From contig CM047810.1 of NCBI GenBank assembly GCA_026214975.1, positions 95,620,316 through 95,684,315 of the forward strand: a stretch of 64,000 bases of DNA, read 5' to 3'. This stretch comes from Gentiana macrophylla (taxonomy: Eukaryota > Streptophyta > Magnoliopsida > Gentianales > Gentianaceae). The notes under the pieces are model-generated. The model was not told where the DNA came from and did no database searches. It saw only the letters and a list, made by a program, of their open reading frames with translations. Position 1 is the stretch's first letter; each line of letters starts with the position of its first letter. This document shows positions 44,641 through 56,814 of the stretch, piece by piece. Position numbers and translations under genes: made by a program.

Positions 44641-46440
44641 TTCGCCTAAAAAAGTATAAGAAGTTACCATTCGATGAGGCTCTCAAATTGTGCATTTGAC
44701 TGATCCCGAGTCTTGATAAATCGCTTCTAAGTCTTAGTCGAGCCAACGACGTTAAACAAAAGCGCTACCGGAGGCAGTTCCGATAATAATAATAATAAAG
44801 ATAATTTGGATAAGCCTAGTCTTAATGAAATATGACCATAATGAAAGATGAACACAACGCACAACCAAGTCTCAAGATGAAGGTTTGAATGTTATTAAGA
44901 TGGGAACGATTAGGTGGTTATCCAAAATCCCGAGGAGAATACAGAGAAAAATTCAAACACTTCATTTCTTGGACTTAGGTTGTAGAACCCTTGAGAATCT
45001 GGGTATAAAAGACTCAACACTCTTTCACACATTTCATTTTATGATCTAGTCTGTTTCAAATTTCTAGTAGTTGTAGTATAGTGGTGAGTATTTCCGCCTT
45101 AACAAACTGCGTGTGTAATAAAAAATGAAACTAGGAATAATGACTTGACTACGATATATGCTCATGTGATACTCTCTATTTGCCTATCGAATTTTCTGAC
45201 ATGACAGGGCCATTATCTTATTATTCCCATATCCCTATTGCATACTTTTGCACGAGGACCATGTCCCGTGTTTGCTTCGTGTTTGTTTTGTTTTGGTTTT
45301 GATATAGGGATTCGGATCGTGCTTTCTCATGGTCAAGTTACGGGATTCGTAGCACTTTTTCCGCCAGTTTATAAGTTAAGTCTTCCTCTCTATCTCATTC
45401 ACTATGCTTTAAGGATAATGCAAGTTTGTAAGTGGGGGTAGAGTCGAGGTTAGTCTAGTAATGGCCTTAAGTGTTTATTTTGTATCGTAAAATCCCTTAG
45501 TTTTTAATCTTTCGAGCATTAATGAGTTGATTAAAATAATCAGATAAGGTATATATTTCATGGATTTAAAGATGTATTGATCAATTTGGATATGTATAAC
45601 TAAAGTGAACCGTAAGTGCATTTTAACCCCAAATTTATTTGTGTAACATGAATTCATTGTTCACGTAAGCCTTTGATATCGAAGTTTAAAATTTTAAATC
45701 AGATCCATTCAAGATCCTAGTGGTTATTCTAGGATAATTGCAAAGAACTTAGTACCTAATTTTTGAACGATATCGTGAATATCTCAAGGTTTGAATGTGA
45801 TAGAAAGGATATAAGTTAAGTGGAATGAAAAGAAAATACCAAATTAAGATGAACTATATATATGTCGGGTTGTAGCTACCAATGATTTGAGTGCGAGAGG
45901 CGTTATCAATAAACGCCCTATATCACTATGAGGTTTAAAAGCTCCCGATCGCTCGATGATAGTAGTCCAAACTAGTGGTGTTATCACGAACATCCTATTC
46001 TTTGGAATGAGGGCATATGATACACATGTGAAATTAAGTTAAATTTAAAAATTGGCAAATGACAATGTGGAAAGTTGGTTTACAACTTAGTTATCTTCTC
46101 GACTATCCTCAAAGATAAATCGAATGATATGTTTTAGGGATTATCCTAATAAGTACACGGGAGAACTTTGTGTGGAACTCATATCGCCTATACCTAGGAA
46201 ATTTATTAGGACTGCCTCGAATGGATATTTGTGCGCTTGCTTGATTTATTCAAGAGAGGATAAGTGGAAATTGAAAAGGCTTGTCACACATGCACTCTGT
46301 TATACATTTATATTGCGGTTAACGTGTAGTTATGATTCGAATGGTTGCATCATCTGATTGTCATTAATATCTTATCTTCATGAATTTTTCCTCATTCATT
46401 TTGTTTTATCGCTTGTTTTGTTCGAGGACGACCAAAAGCT
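44641..46440 (+). other. Athila 3' region without gene
   Basis: No coding frame of note and no recognisable env-like ORF. TATAAAAG at 45004-45011 could be a promoter for a lost ORF or chance. 45775-46010 resembles 11310-11580 in the other Athila-like element. The end, 46420-46453, has the Athila pattern GTTCGAGGACGACCAAAAGCT...AAGTGGGGGG. Confidence 0.6.
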
Positions 46441-46453
46441 AAGTGGGGGGTTG
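46441..46453 (+). other. Athila polypurine tract
   Basis: AAGTGGGGGGTTG directly precedes the 3' LTR. Confidence 0.8.
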
Positions 46454-47880
46454 TGATAACGAAAAATTCTGATTATTTTTATAACTTTTCACCCCGTTTC
46501 TGATATCATTTTGAGCACTTTTGTATCATTTCGAGTCTTTAATTCCTAAGTTTCATAAAAATATATAAGTAGTAACTATTATATAAAATATCGTATTTTT
46601 ATCGTGTTTTTACTAGTTTTTGTACCGGTTTAGTAACGGAGTGTCGTGGTCGGATTTACGTTTGGTATTTTGGTGGTTCTTTGCAGGATTATACATTGAC
46701 CAAGATTCCACGTAATCGACATGTTTTGAGTCTAAAAGATGTGTTTAGAGGATTAGAAGAAGATGCCACAAGTTTACGAGTTCAAATGGATCAAATTATC
46801 TTACATACTTAAAACCAAAACCTGTTTGAAGGAGATTTTACCCAGCTTAGAGGCATTTTCAGGGGATGACTTTTAATGAAAGTTGTAGATCTTCACATAA
46901 GCTTTCCAACGCACTTTGAATCACGTCAATTGGACTTCTACAACTCAAGTTATGGTCAATTGACTAATCAATTCGGATTAGTAGAAATCCCAAATATCTT
47001 CGTGAATACGAATGGCTCATCAAAACGACATTTCTGAAGAAGTTTCCTTCATAAAAGTTGTATATCTTCAAGAAAGCTTTCCAATGGATTTTGAATCAAG
47101 TCAATCGGACTTTTACAACTCAAATGGTAGTCAAGTGGCTAATTGATTCAATTTCGTAAAAATATCGAAAAACGTTCGGAGGAACACGAGGTACTCAAGA
47201 AGACGTTTTCTGAAGAAGAGTCCTTCATGAAAGTTGTAGAGTTTCTCGAGACCGTAATTTTGGCATTTCGTTTGCAATTTTTGGAGGTCTACAACTCAAG
47301 ATATGAATTTTAGAAGTTTTATTCCAAAATATATAATTTTTATCCGAAAAATATAAATTAGGGGGGATGAATGTAATCATTGCATCCGGTCTAGACCGGC
47401 CCCTACCCGGTCTAGACCGGCCCTGGAACTTTGCTATATAAGGGGATGCAGAGAGCAGATCGAGGGGAGATATAATATATACACCTTATATATATATACT
47501 CTGTGTATATAGATCTAACTCCCTCGTTTCTTTCTTTTAGTTTTAGTAAAGGCATTATGCCGGGAATAATTTAGTAGTAGTAGTATCGTTGTAATGCTCG
47601 GGAAATTATCGGAAGTTCGGTGTTGCTGAAGTCGTTGTAATGTCCGGAAGACTACGATCTCGGAATCAATAGTTGTAATCGGGTAATTTTATTTATATAT
47701 ATATATAGATCTATTTCCATTTTCTTCCCTCTTCTTTTTTATCTTATTCGGGCCGTATATATATATATGTTTTGTATAAATTAATTAAAATACCGTTGTA
47801 ATAGTATAGTTATCAATAGTTCGTTGTTTCGATCTTTCATTTACTTTTACGCATTTTACTTACGCATTTTATTTATTTAT

Positions 47881-47939
<59 letters not shown>

Positions 47940-47962
47940 TTTTACGCATTTTTTTATTTACA

Positions 47963-48035
<73 letters not shown>

Positions 48036-48906
48036 TATTTACTTTTATGCAATTATATATATTATTAGCTATATAACTATATATCTATATATATAAATAC
48101 ATATATGTACTTTAAAAAAATGAATTCGCTTTTACTTTCCGTTGTTAATATAATTTCCGTTAATCATTCCGTTATTATCGCCAAAATGAATAGCTAAACG
48201 CACGTATAGTCGAATTATGTAAAACGAGTAAAACGCCCCAAGGGGATTAAACGGGGAGTTGTGTAGCGTAAAATAATGTTTTAATGAGTAATCCACGCCC
48301 TAAAACTTAATCAACGCCTTTGAATTAAACTGATCATTTAGTTCATCGTCACACATATCGAACCTATAAATGTATTTTGCGTGAGATGTGGGAAAAAGGG
48401 TTTTGGGATCGCTGCGTAGATTCGCCTAGTTGTTAGGACCGTTTCCAACACAGAGGTTTGTCATCGTTGTTCGAGCGACTCTAAGAGCGTAATCATGTTA
48501 GGTTAATTGGTTTTCTAAAGGAAAATTAATTAACTTCGTGATAGGTGTTGAGCGAGAGTTGTTGAGATCTTAACACCGTAATTGGAGTTGGCACCCGTGG
48601 ATGTCGTTAAAATTATTGTGGAAAGGAAGGTTGGTTAATACACGCCCTTGTCAAGTCTTCCTTAGGGGTAAAAATAGCTCGTTGGATCATAATTCGCTAT
48701 ACCTTTTAATAACTAGAACTACAACCGTTAGTTAATTTTTACTTTGCACTAGTGTAATATCTCTCCACCGCAATCTTGACCTAAACCAAGTTCTACGTCG
48801 ACTTTGGTACTTAAACGTTGTTCCTCGTGGATTCGACCTTGTTATCACTATACCATCGTTGACTCGACACTGTCGGTTAAAGTTAGCGCTAGTTATTTTG
48901 CTATCA
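46454..48906 (+). repeat. Athila 3' LTR (2453 bp)
   Basis: Same ends and inner order as the 5' LTR. Two TA runs here replace the single one there, which explains most of the length difference. Confidence 0.92.
47386..47442 (+). promoter_or_regulatory. Athila 3' LTR core promoter: two perfect palindromes and TATA box
   Basis: CCGGTCTAGACCGG occurs at 47386-47399 and 47407-47420, both perfect palindromes 21 bp apart start to start (two helical turns). TATATAAG follows at 47435, 14 bp after the second one. The spacing suggests a binding site for a dimeric factor. Confidence 0.6.
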
Positions 48907-49726
48907 CCATATTAAAACCCTCTACTCGGGTCGCTGAGTCGACTCTATTCTTGGTCATGTATTCGAGGAAAAATCGGGTCGGCTTATGGCACCCCAATTT
49001 CGCCCCCTATGTTGAATTTGTCCCTTTGGTGAGGAACAGACGCCACCATTTGAAATTTTCTCATAGCTGGATCCCCAAAATCATGTTGTAGTACGAGGGG
49101 AGATTGATAACTAGGAAAGTGACCACCTCAGTTCGACAGGGTTCGTAATCGCCAAGAGTGATGCTGAGGTCGATGGTGCCATTGACCCGCATCGTATCAT
49201 TGGTAAAGCCCTCGAGCACCCCGAGGTAAGGTTTCAACTTGGCCTCTCCAAACCGATCTGCTTTTAAACAAATGAAATAGATGACGTCACGACACCCCAA
49301 AGTGTCAACCATTACTCTGTTGACGCCGTGCTTGTCGTTCACCCCGACTTTGAGGATGAGGGGTATTTCCATGGGGCCGTCGACCGTGGTCAGTTCACTT
49401 TTAGTGAATAGGATTCCCTTCTCGTTTTCCCCAAACACTATCTGCTTTTCAAAGCCGCGCGTATTGTTCTGATGTATCTGGGATTTTAGCTGATTGTTGC
49501 TGGGAATATTCTCATGGATAACTTGAATTTCCCTCTGATAGACGCGGGGAGGGCGACCCTGTCCGGGACCGGTATTCCCGTCTCGTTTATACTTAGTCGC
49601 CGGTCCCTCACGGATCAGTCTCTCTATTTCTCGCCTTAATGTGAAGCATTCATCTGTGACGTGACCGTGATCCTTGTGATAGTCACAAGATTTCGATTTA
49701 TCGCGATCGCCGGGATCGCCTCTCAT
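48907..49726 (-). pseudogene. gag: Tat-2 gag zinc knuckle and protease
   Basis: The ORF at 49726-49061 has the knuckle CDYHKDHGHVTDECFTLRR, a basic linker (GQGRPPRVYQREIQV) and a protease region (VMVDTLGCRDVIYF, then LPSYYNMILG). Retropepsins have D-T-G-S; here it is D-T-L-G-C, so the active site is changed. A stop after MILGIQL and broken frames lead down to 48907, where the Athila starts; the frame resumes at 35803. Confidence 0.82.
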
Positions 49727-51349
49727 GGGCTTAGGTTTGTTTAAATGTTCGCAAATTTCAACAAGATCCGGGATGCTTTCGTGTTGAGCGGGTAAAGTTA
49801 TCCTCGCCGAACTTGTAAGGTTTCTTTACCTCACGATCGCGCTAGCATCTTGCCCTTTTCCTCTTACGATCCTCCCGCGGCGATCCTCTTTATGTGAATG
49901 CCGCTCGCTTTGGGTTTGGTTTTCCCAGAGGATGGCGTCACGACTCCCATCATCCGGCCCCTTTCAAAGATTTCCCGAGACCCGCTTTGGGGGCCGCAGT
50001 TAAATTCTCGTCTTCATCGGACCCTTGGCGATCCTCGTGAGAAAACATGTTATAATCAAGCGCCATCCGGAATGTTTCTTGTCTGATCGTATATTCTGAT
50101 GAACCGCTCGTAATGTTCTTTTCCAGACTCATGCCCTCCCATGCGAACCTCGTATAGGTCCTCTATGGTTTTCTTAGGTCTGCTTGCCGATTCAAATTAT
50201 CTGACAATTTTTCCGATAGGTCCTCCCAACTTTTAATCGAAAGCCGCGTGGAAGCCGCGCAGATCAGGACGCCGCCTCGCTCTGCGCATGCTACCGACTA
50301 AAGCGATGCACCAGGCGGACTTGTTTTGAGTTGCTAAGGTGACGCGCCCTGGAAAGCGGTGAGCCAGTCATTCGGACAAGAGTTGCCATTGTAGTAATTA
50401 TAGCTGGGGTAACTAACCTTTTCATTGTTGGCAGGTAATGTCTCTGTGATTCTTTTAGCGAGCACGTCGATTCCTGAGACCGGTGCGGCCCTTTCGGCTG
50501 GCCTTGATTTTTTTAACTCCGCGAGCTCATTTTTCATTATTTCCATTTGTTCGCCAGGCCGAAGTTGAACTGGGTCGCGATAAAGGCTCGCTTATCACCC
50601 GCTCTCGCTGCTGGCTCGATTCCCCACGCCTTGCGATCCCTCCTGGCGAGCTCTTTTCTCCCTTATTATTATGCGAGCGCCCCGCGCGCCACATCCGGGT
50701 CGGGGTATTCCTCCTCCTGGAAGGTCGAGACGACTTGGGGCCGAGGCCTTGTCCTTCTCACCCAACCTTTGAAAGTCGATCCTTTTCGAGTGTCTTTCCT
50801 CTCTCGTGATCGCGCCTGGGGTGTTGAGTTTTGCGCGATTCTCTCCTCAATCCTTTGTGACCCGACGAATGCACACTCTCCTCTCTCGATTTCTTGGATC
50901 TGACTCTGACGACCTTTCTTTATGTCCGCGGGAGCAGTTTCATTCCTAGGAGGATTCGGGGGTCGTATCGCCATTGGGGCCTGGCCCTTTGCGACCAAGC
51001 GAGAGTTAGTTAAGTACATAGTTTCCGCATACCTTGCATATTCTCTCATTTCCGCAATCTCAGGGTCCTCCAGGGAGCCTGGTCTTGTCTCGGGGGTCGA
51101 ATTTTGACTTTGTTGTGACCTTGCTCTCTCTTTGCGAGCCCCTTCTAGCGCGACAACGGCCTCCGTTGACTTGGCCTTTTGGTTAATGACATTCCGGGCG
51201 TCGCTAGGCGATAGGACCCCTCGTTGCGACCCTTCTCCTTCTGTGGGGAGATTGTCAAGTGTTTCTCTTACCCCCTCTCCGCGAGCCTGATGTTGCATGC
51301 CCCCCTTTGCAGGGGTTTTGGACGTTAGCTGTCCTTTACTTCCTGTCAT
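49727..51349 (-). pseudogene. gag: Tat-2 gag, N-terminal and capsid region
   Basis: The likely start is the ATG at 51347-51349 (MTGSKGQLTSKTPAKGG), about 365 bp after the LTR; the frame upstream is also open. 51349-50669 reads a Gln/Arg/Glu-rich N-terminus like other Tat gag proteins (DPEIAEMREYARYAE). Then pieces at 50546-50334 (LAELKKSRPAERAAP, CPNDWLTAFQG) and 50132-49950 (EYTIRQETFRMAL) lead to the knuckle. Frameshifts break the middle. Confidence 0.72.
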
Positions 51350-51715
51350 TTGTTGTAGAGGGACTTTCTGGGGAAAAGTGGTGGCAATTTGCGTAATAAC
51401 CCCGAAAAAGTGTGATTTTTCAGAAGTGTATCGTTTGGATGAGGGTTTTTCTGGGTATATGCTTTTGAGGTAGAAAAGATTGTCCTTTGACGGTTCCCCT
51501 CTCTGGGGGGAAGGAAGCAAAGGGGGTTTTGAGGGCTTTTCTTTGTAAGATTACCTCTTTCTGGAACGCAACTTGGATGAATGAATACAGCCGGACGTTT
51601 ACCGACTGGCGGAGGTGAGATTCCTTCGATCCGTTGCGTGTTATCACCTTTAGATGCTTTTCACGCCTGGAACTGTAAGCAAGCTGTTGGGTGGTTTCCC
51701 GGTAACGGAGCCAAC
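51350..51715 (-). other. Tat-2 leader and primer binding site
   Basis: On the minus strand TTGGCTCCGTTACCGGGAA (51714-51696) follows the LTR by one base and resembles the Asp-type site TGGCGCCGTTGCCGGGGA with two changes. The rest is an untranslated leader. Confidence 0.7.
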
Positions 51716-52295
51716 TGACGATGCAAAAAACGTCACGATGGCGCTGCGGTGTTAATGGTGTGGATATCTGGCTTGTTTGTGAGTAGTTTGTTAGTATATC
51801 AGCCGGAGACAGGCGGCGGTGAGAGGTGTTTATTTTTGCAGAGCTATGGTCTGTGATTTTATATTAGAATCTTCTCTATTAGGTTACACAAGACTTCCTT
51901 TTATAGGAAGATTAAACTTAGGGGTGAAGTAAAAGATCGGTGTGAAGGCGGCTTAGTCACTAGTCTTAGCAGCTAAGTAAATACTAAATATCTGACATCA
52001 AGTGGGTATAATATCTAGTAGCAAGTGGATGTAATATCCAGGCGGCGACCCTTTGTGGTTGCCAAGGTCGCCAGCTTCGTCGCCTGGCCTTCGCCCCCTG
52101 TTTCTTCTCAAATCTTGCGCGGCTCCCTTAGAGAGCCTTGTATTTATGATCGCCCACCGGCCCCCTAGCTCTGACGAATCTCTAGGAAGGGTTGTTGGCG
52201 GCGGCCTAGATCTTAATACCTTTTGACGTCGCCATATATGTAGTCGCAGCCTCCTTGGTGCGGCCCCACTGGAGACGATATAATTTGTATCATCA
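51716..52295 (-). repeat. Tat-2 5' LTR (580 bp)
   Basis: It is the partner of 25566-26149 and is followed by GTTAC. Minus strand starts TGATGATACAAATT. The TATA inverted repeat is at 51894-51910. Confidence 0.93.
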
Positions 52296-52300
52296 GTTAC

Positions 52301-54430
52301 AAAAAAATAGTTGCTTTACAAGATACAGTTCATTCTCTGTTCTTTTTTTGGTCACGTGATATAAGAAAACTTGGTTTGGACTTGTGACTTTCGTTTGGAT
52401 GTGTGATATAAATTAATATGGTGTTCTTTGCATGCCTCTAGGTAGTTAAGTACTCTGAATACATTTGTTGTTGTTGTTGTTGTTTTTTTTTTTCTTTTCT
52501 TCTTTTTCAGAACCTTGACTTACAAGAAGCTGCTATGCTTAAAAAATGATCTTTTTTTTATATTCTAATGTGTTCCATTTGTAATCCACTTTGTAAGGAT
52601 AAAAACATCATCAGGTTCATGTATTTTTCTTCGTATGGGTCTGTTGTATTGGCTTTTGATGGTCTTATTGTTGGTTATAGATTACTTTGTTCATTAGGTG
52701 TGTTACGACAATGATATTGTTGCTGGTTCTTTGTGCTCTGTACAACTGCAATGACAGCTCTTCAGGTTCTGCTGCAATATGCTTCACTAGCTTATTGAAT
52801 CAACTTTACCATATTAAATCGGATTTTGTTTTGTTTTGGTTAGGTACTTGGTCATAGTTCAATATTAGTTGGCCTTTTGCAATAGTCTTTTTTTTCCTAT
52901 GTGAGGGAACTTTTATTTATTCTTTGTTGTTTTAAAAGCTTCAAACCAATGTTTAAACAAGATATTAGCTCTACTTCGGTTAAACAAACTGAACACGAAA
53001 AAAATACATAATAGAGCTACAAATCTTGAAAGATGGAGAGAGAAAAAAGACACTAGGGATAATCGATATATGTTAAATCTCTTTTATGTTAGGTTACAGA
53101 GCTTGACCAATGTACTACAACGGTTTTCCATCAGCAATATACCTTCATTGTTCATACAATCGACATGGCTGATCTCTAGGTACTACTGTAACATACTTCC
53201 TTTGTTATTCTAGCTTTCTTACATTAGAATATGCATATTACTCGATGAAATTAATACACTATACAACTTCTGAACTCAATGAATCATAAGAAATGTTAGG
53301 CTTAAACTGTGCTGAAGCAGAATAGCAACAATACAAGATATGCAACTTATGCAGTTTTGTGTATTGTGTGTCAAGCTAATCAAGCATAACTGTTGTGATA
53401 ATATGCATGTGAATTTATTTCTTAGCATTACTTTATAGTTGTGGTGGGAATGAGATTCAATGCTTTACTATATAATAATTAATAATGTCCATCTAATTTG
53501 GTTTAGATCTCTCCATTCATTTGCGGTTATGTATAACACATGTGAATATGCTATTTCATTATTGATGTTGGTATATATATTGTTGACTTGCACTTGTATA
53601 TTAGAGAATGTTTTTAACTACACTTATTCTTCTACGTTAGAATAAATATTTCTATCAATTGATCTCGATATTTATTGACATATCACTGATTTCCGTCTAT
53701 TTCTTGTGATATCTTGCCTTAGATTATGCTAGCTGCTAATGAGTACCATGTCATTAAACTGTAGAATGTTTCTTCAATCAAAAAGATTGAGATTGGCCAG
53801 CTGAAGTAAAGGCATGTACCAGTTGGCAGTAGCGTTGTAAACGCCAAAAATAAATTAGGTTATGAGCTTGAGAGTCGAATTAAAAAAAAAAAAAAAAAAA
53901 ATCACATGCACAGTTCTGAAAATAAATTATGTTGTGAAATAGTCCTCTGTTCTTCTTTGTACGTATGTTTGCCTAAAACGCCGCTCTTCTGTTTGGGTTG
54001 TTGTTTAGATGCTTAAAGGATATGATGGTTGGTATTATCCTCGAAGTTACTTGCATTTCAACATTTCTTTTTCTCAGTTAATTGCTTATTAGGTGGTTCT
54101 TATTCTTCAAAAGCAAACATCCACACCGAAAAAATATTTTTTTTGTTGTCCTTTCTATTTAGCCTGATGAAGTACATGTATCATTCTGGATTAATCAGTG
54201 CTCCTTTCTTGTTTCAAGTTACTTGGTTGTGGTTCAAATTATTATTTTCCTCTGGAAAATCCCTTCAACGTGTTTCTTTCTTACTATAAATAATATAGTT
54301 ATACAATGTAACAAAACCCATAAAATAAAAATCAGAACGCCTACACATTCGATATACATTCTTTTGTATTATCATTGGTTACATTTATTGCTGAGCCCGC
54401 CGAGCCTTGCACGGCGTTAACATCCGCTAG
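52301..54430 (+). other. Helitron interior, right part
   Basis: No gene recognised. 52310-52690 repeats 24985-25540 in direct orientation. It is AT-rich, with a poly-A run at 53882-53901 and short ORFs without family resemblance. The end at 54396-54430 is the Helitron terminus. Confidence 0.5.
54398..54430 (+). other. Helitron 3' terminus: hairpin plus CTAG
   Basis: CGCCG (54398-54402) pairs with CGGCG (54412-54416) around a 9-base loop; CTAG ends at 54430 and T follows. The spacing of 14 bases between hairpin and end fits Helitrons. Confidence 0.65.
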
Positions 54431-55285
54431 TGAATAAATATAATACAAGATATTAATTATGTTGATTAATTAAATATACGTATAAGGTATATGTATGTCG
54501 AAATATATTTGTGTATATTGATACACATGTATTTTAAAAATTAATTAATCATATTATTATATTAATTAAGAATATTCCGAAAGCCAATTTTTGGCTTTAT
54601 GGGCGCAGATATATGTGTATATGACACACATAGATTTTGCAAATTAATTAATAAGTATTACCATTTATTAATATTAGATATTAATAGATTTGCATAAATT
54701 GATTTATGGTAATAAGATAAAGATAATCAATATTAGATATTGACAATATCTCTGAAATATTTAATATGAGATATTAAATTAAATTAGATAAATCAATAAA
54801 AAATATTTTCCTTATTTTATTAGGAAAATGATTTTCTTTCTCCTCAATCTACTAGGAAGCTTCTCCCAATCAGATTGGGGTTGACAAGGGGCACACCCCC
54901 TACTATATAAGAGAGGGGTTGGCTAGCTATTTTATATCATCACAATTAGAAGAATTCTAATTTACTAGAAAATATGAGAGCTTCTTAGAGAGCGTTTTGA
55001 GAGAGAGAAAATGCCGGTCTAGCAACCGAGTTTTTCTGGTAGCAATGCATGATGGGATTCTAGCGGGCTGTTCGTGTGGATCAACAATAGAGGCCGAACG
55101 CTTGGGCGGCTTCGTGCAGAAACTACAACCGTAAACAAAGTGTCGATCCAATTGGATCAACCAAGGTATTCTCTTGTATACTTCTTTTATGCTTATTGCT
55201 TAAACGAAGTCGATCTTGGGTTAATAGGAAATAAATTTTAAATTCCGTTGCGTTCCCGCGTAGATTTCCTAACTTTATGGAGTCC
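54431..55285 (+). repeat. LTR-like fragment A, second half
   Basis: It continues the LTR cut at 24005. It has a TATA box CTATATAAGAG at about 54902 within CCCCT...AGGGGT arms, and an R-U5 stretch with TTCCGTTGCGTTCCCGCG near 55243, as at the end of plant copia LTRs. The exact end is uncertain. Confidence 0.6.
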
Positions 55286-55290
55286 AAGCA

Positions 55291-55868
55291 AAGCAGATTA
55301 TATTAAGCTTCAAAGACATAGATCGCCGAGATATTTGAAGGCCAATCCAGTCGAATCTTGTTTTAGCAGAGAATAACCTTGTCCTAAAAGGTTTTATAGA
55401 CAGTGATTGGGCTGGTTGTCCTGAAACAAGAAAATCAGTATCAGGCTACATGATGTTTCTAGGAGAGCCTCCCATTTCTTGGAAGGGTAAGAAACAAACT
55501 ATTGTATTAAGAAGTCATCAAAGGCTTAGTATAGGGCTATGGCAAATGCAGTTTGTGAACTCCAATGGTTGATTTACATACTACAAGATTTGAAGGTTCA
55601 TGTGAAGATACATGTTATGCTATTCCTTGACAATGCAAATGCAATGCACATTGATCATAATCCTGTGTTTCATGAAAGAACAAAGCACATTGAGATTGAT
55701 TGCAGTGTTGTCATAGAAAAAGTCAAGTCTGGACTTGTCAAAAACCTTTCAGTCAACACAATAGAACAAATAGCTGACATTCTCACTAAGGCCTTAGATG
55801 CACCTATTTTCTCCTATTTGCTAGACAACTTGGGAATTTTAAAGATATTTCAAAGTTCCAGTGGTTGA
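55291..55868 (+). pseudogene. pol: Ale-like copia RNase H, 3' end of pol
   Basis: It starts inside RNase H (RYLKANP, then FIDSDWAGCPETRKSVSGYM and GEPPISWKGKKQT). The ORF from 55539 reads MANAVCELQWLIYILQDLKV, HNPVFHERTKHIEIDC and IADILTKAL to the stop at 55866-55868. The wording (ELQWL, RTKHIEIDCHVV type) is that of the Ale/Retrofit lineage. Upstream domains are missing, and it abuts LTR fragment A. Confidence 0.8.
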
Positions 55869-55874
55869 AGGGGA

Positions 55875-56194
55875 TGCTGAGTGCAAGTTGTCCATATACC
55901 TCTCACTTTGAAGGGTTTTACAAAGATAAGGATCAAAGATGATAAGTATGCACCGCCGATGAACTCAAAGCCCATATGAAGCTTCAGCAGACTACAAAGC
56001 AGTTTAGTATAGAAAACGGTTATTCTGTTATAGGTTGTTGTAACCGTTTTTAATTACTCTTAACTGATTCATGAGGTTTATGAAGCTATAAATACCCCAT
56101 GATCATCTGCATTGTAACTTAACTTGTAACTTTCAGTTCATTAATAATAATTCCGCAAATTCTTTTCTGTTTGTAATTCTACAGACTTCTACAG
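55875..56194 (+). repeat. Short LTR of the Ale-like element
   Basis: It follows a polypurine-like GAAGGGGA and starts TGCTGAGTGCAAG (usually TGTTGAG). CTATAAATACC at about 56084 is a TATA box. It ends about CTACA near 56184-56194; no second copy or duplication was seen. Confidence 0.5.
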
Positions 56195-56394
56195 AATGAG
56201 CATATAAGTAACTCATGCTTAATGTCATGAATTTTGTATCACTACGATGTGTGATAGTGGAAATATATGCATGCAAATTACGATTGAGTTACTTCCCCAT
56301 TGTTTTTATGATTATAGTATTGATTGTGTTGCATGTGTTGCACGATGAATAGTGGCATTACAGTTTTTAGCCCATATATTCAATTATCTACATT

Positions 56395-56580
56395 ACCTCT
56401 AGAAGAGAATGATATGCAAAAAGTACAGTCTGGTGACAATCTACCAGATCTATTCACGGAGATTATTCGTATATCTGTTTTGGAAGAAATGTGTTTATAG
56501 TACTCAATTGAGTACATTTGAAAGACTGTTGTCGTTAGGGGAGCGAGAACTTAGAACTATTTTGAGCATTTGGTCCTAAA
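56395..56580 (+). pseudogene. Diverged copia RNase H end
   Basis: The reading VQSGDNLPDLFTEI resembles the V-x-S-x-D-N-L-A-D-L-F-T-K motif near the end of copia pol. It looks like an older relative of the units in the following array. Confidence 0.5.
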
Positions 56581-56814
56581 GATCATTGAGTGTACTATTT
56601 GTCCCTTTAACTAAGTTTTTTTCTATTCAGATTTCTTAGTTAAAGAATTTACGAGGCAATCAATACAACACATAACAACATATATGGCATGAACTATTTT
56701 CTTTATATAGTTTTTTGCTCCACTGGGTCTTTCTATTAAAGTTTATAGTACATGATATATACGTTGTACAACTTAGATCGAGAAATCAATTCTGACATTT
56801 GACTTGTAAAAGAA

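Larger units (their letters stand above)
35804..48906 (+). mobile_element. Athila-lineage Ty3/gypsy element inserted in Tat-2 pol
   Basis: Both LTRs begin TGATAACG and end TTGCTATCA. The PBS matches Asp-tRNA type (TGGCGCCGCTGCCGGGAG), followed by gag, protease, RT (FMDDFS), RNase H, integrase, a 1.8-kb 3' region and a polypurine tract AAGTGGGGGGTTG. It lies opposite to Tat-2. Flanks GTCAT (left) and CCATA (right) are not an exact duplication. The LTRs look highly similar, yet the coding part is broken by many frameshifts. Confidence 0.92.
25566..52295 (-). mobile_element. Tat-2: large Tat-lineage Ty3/gypsy element with antisense genes
   Basis: Two LTRs (25566-26149, 51716-52295) are flanked by perfect GTTAC duplications (25561-25565, 52296-52300). 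On the minus strand the order is LTR, PBS, gag, protease, [Athila insertion], RT, RNase H, integrase, a 6.3-kb region, polypurine tract, LTR. Gag has a C-x2-H-x3-GH-x4-C knuckle and RT a YIDD motif, as in the Tat lineage. Net length without the Athila is about 13.6 kb. The region after pol carries two plus-strand genes and a tandem array. Antisense extra ORFs are known in some Tat elements such as Grande. Confidence 0.9.
24006..54430 (+). mobile_element. Candidate Helitron, interrupted by Tat-2
   Basis: The left end is TCTATTTACTATTAAGAG preceded by A; the right end is a GC-rich hairpin, 14 bases and CTAG followed by T. Helitrons insert between A and T, start with TC and end with CTRR after a hairpin, without target duplication. 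The 5' region (CACGTAGGCAATTTACAAGG, TGACACGTGTC) has the look of plant Helitron starts. Without Tat-2 it is about 3.7 kb and shows no Rep/helicase gene, so it is non-autonomous. The flanks on both sides belong to one LTR. Confidence 0.65.

Noticed and set aside
45238..45441. Env-like protein of the Athila
   Set aside because: A 67-codon hydrophobic frame only; too short, and neighbouring frames do not extend it.
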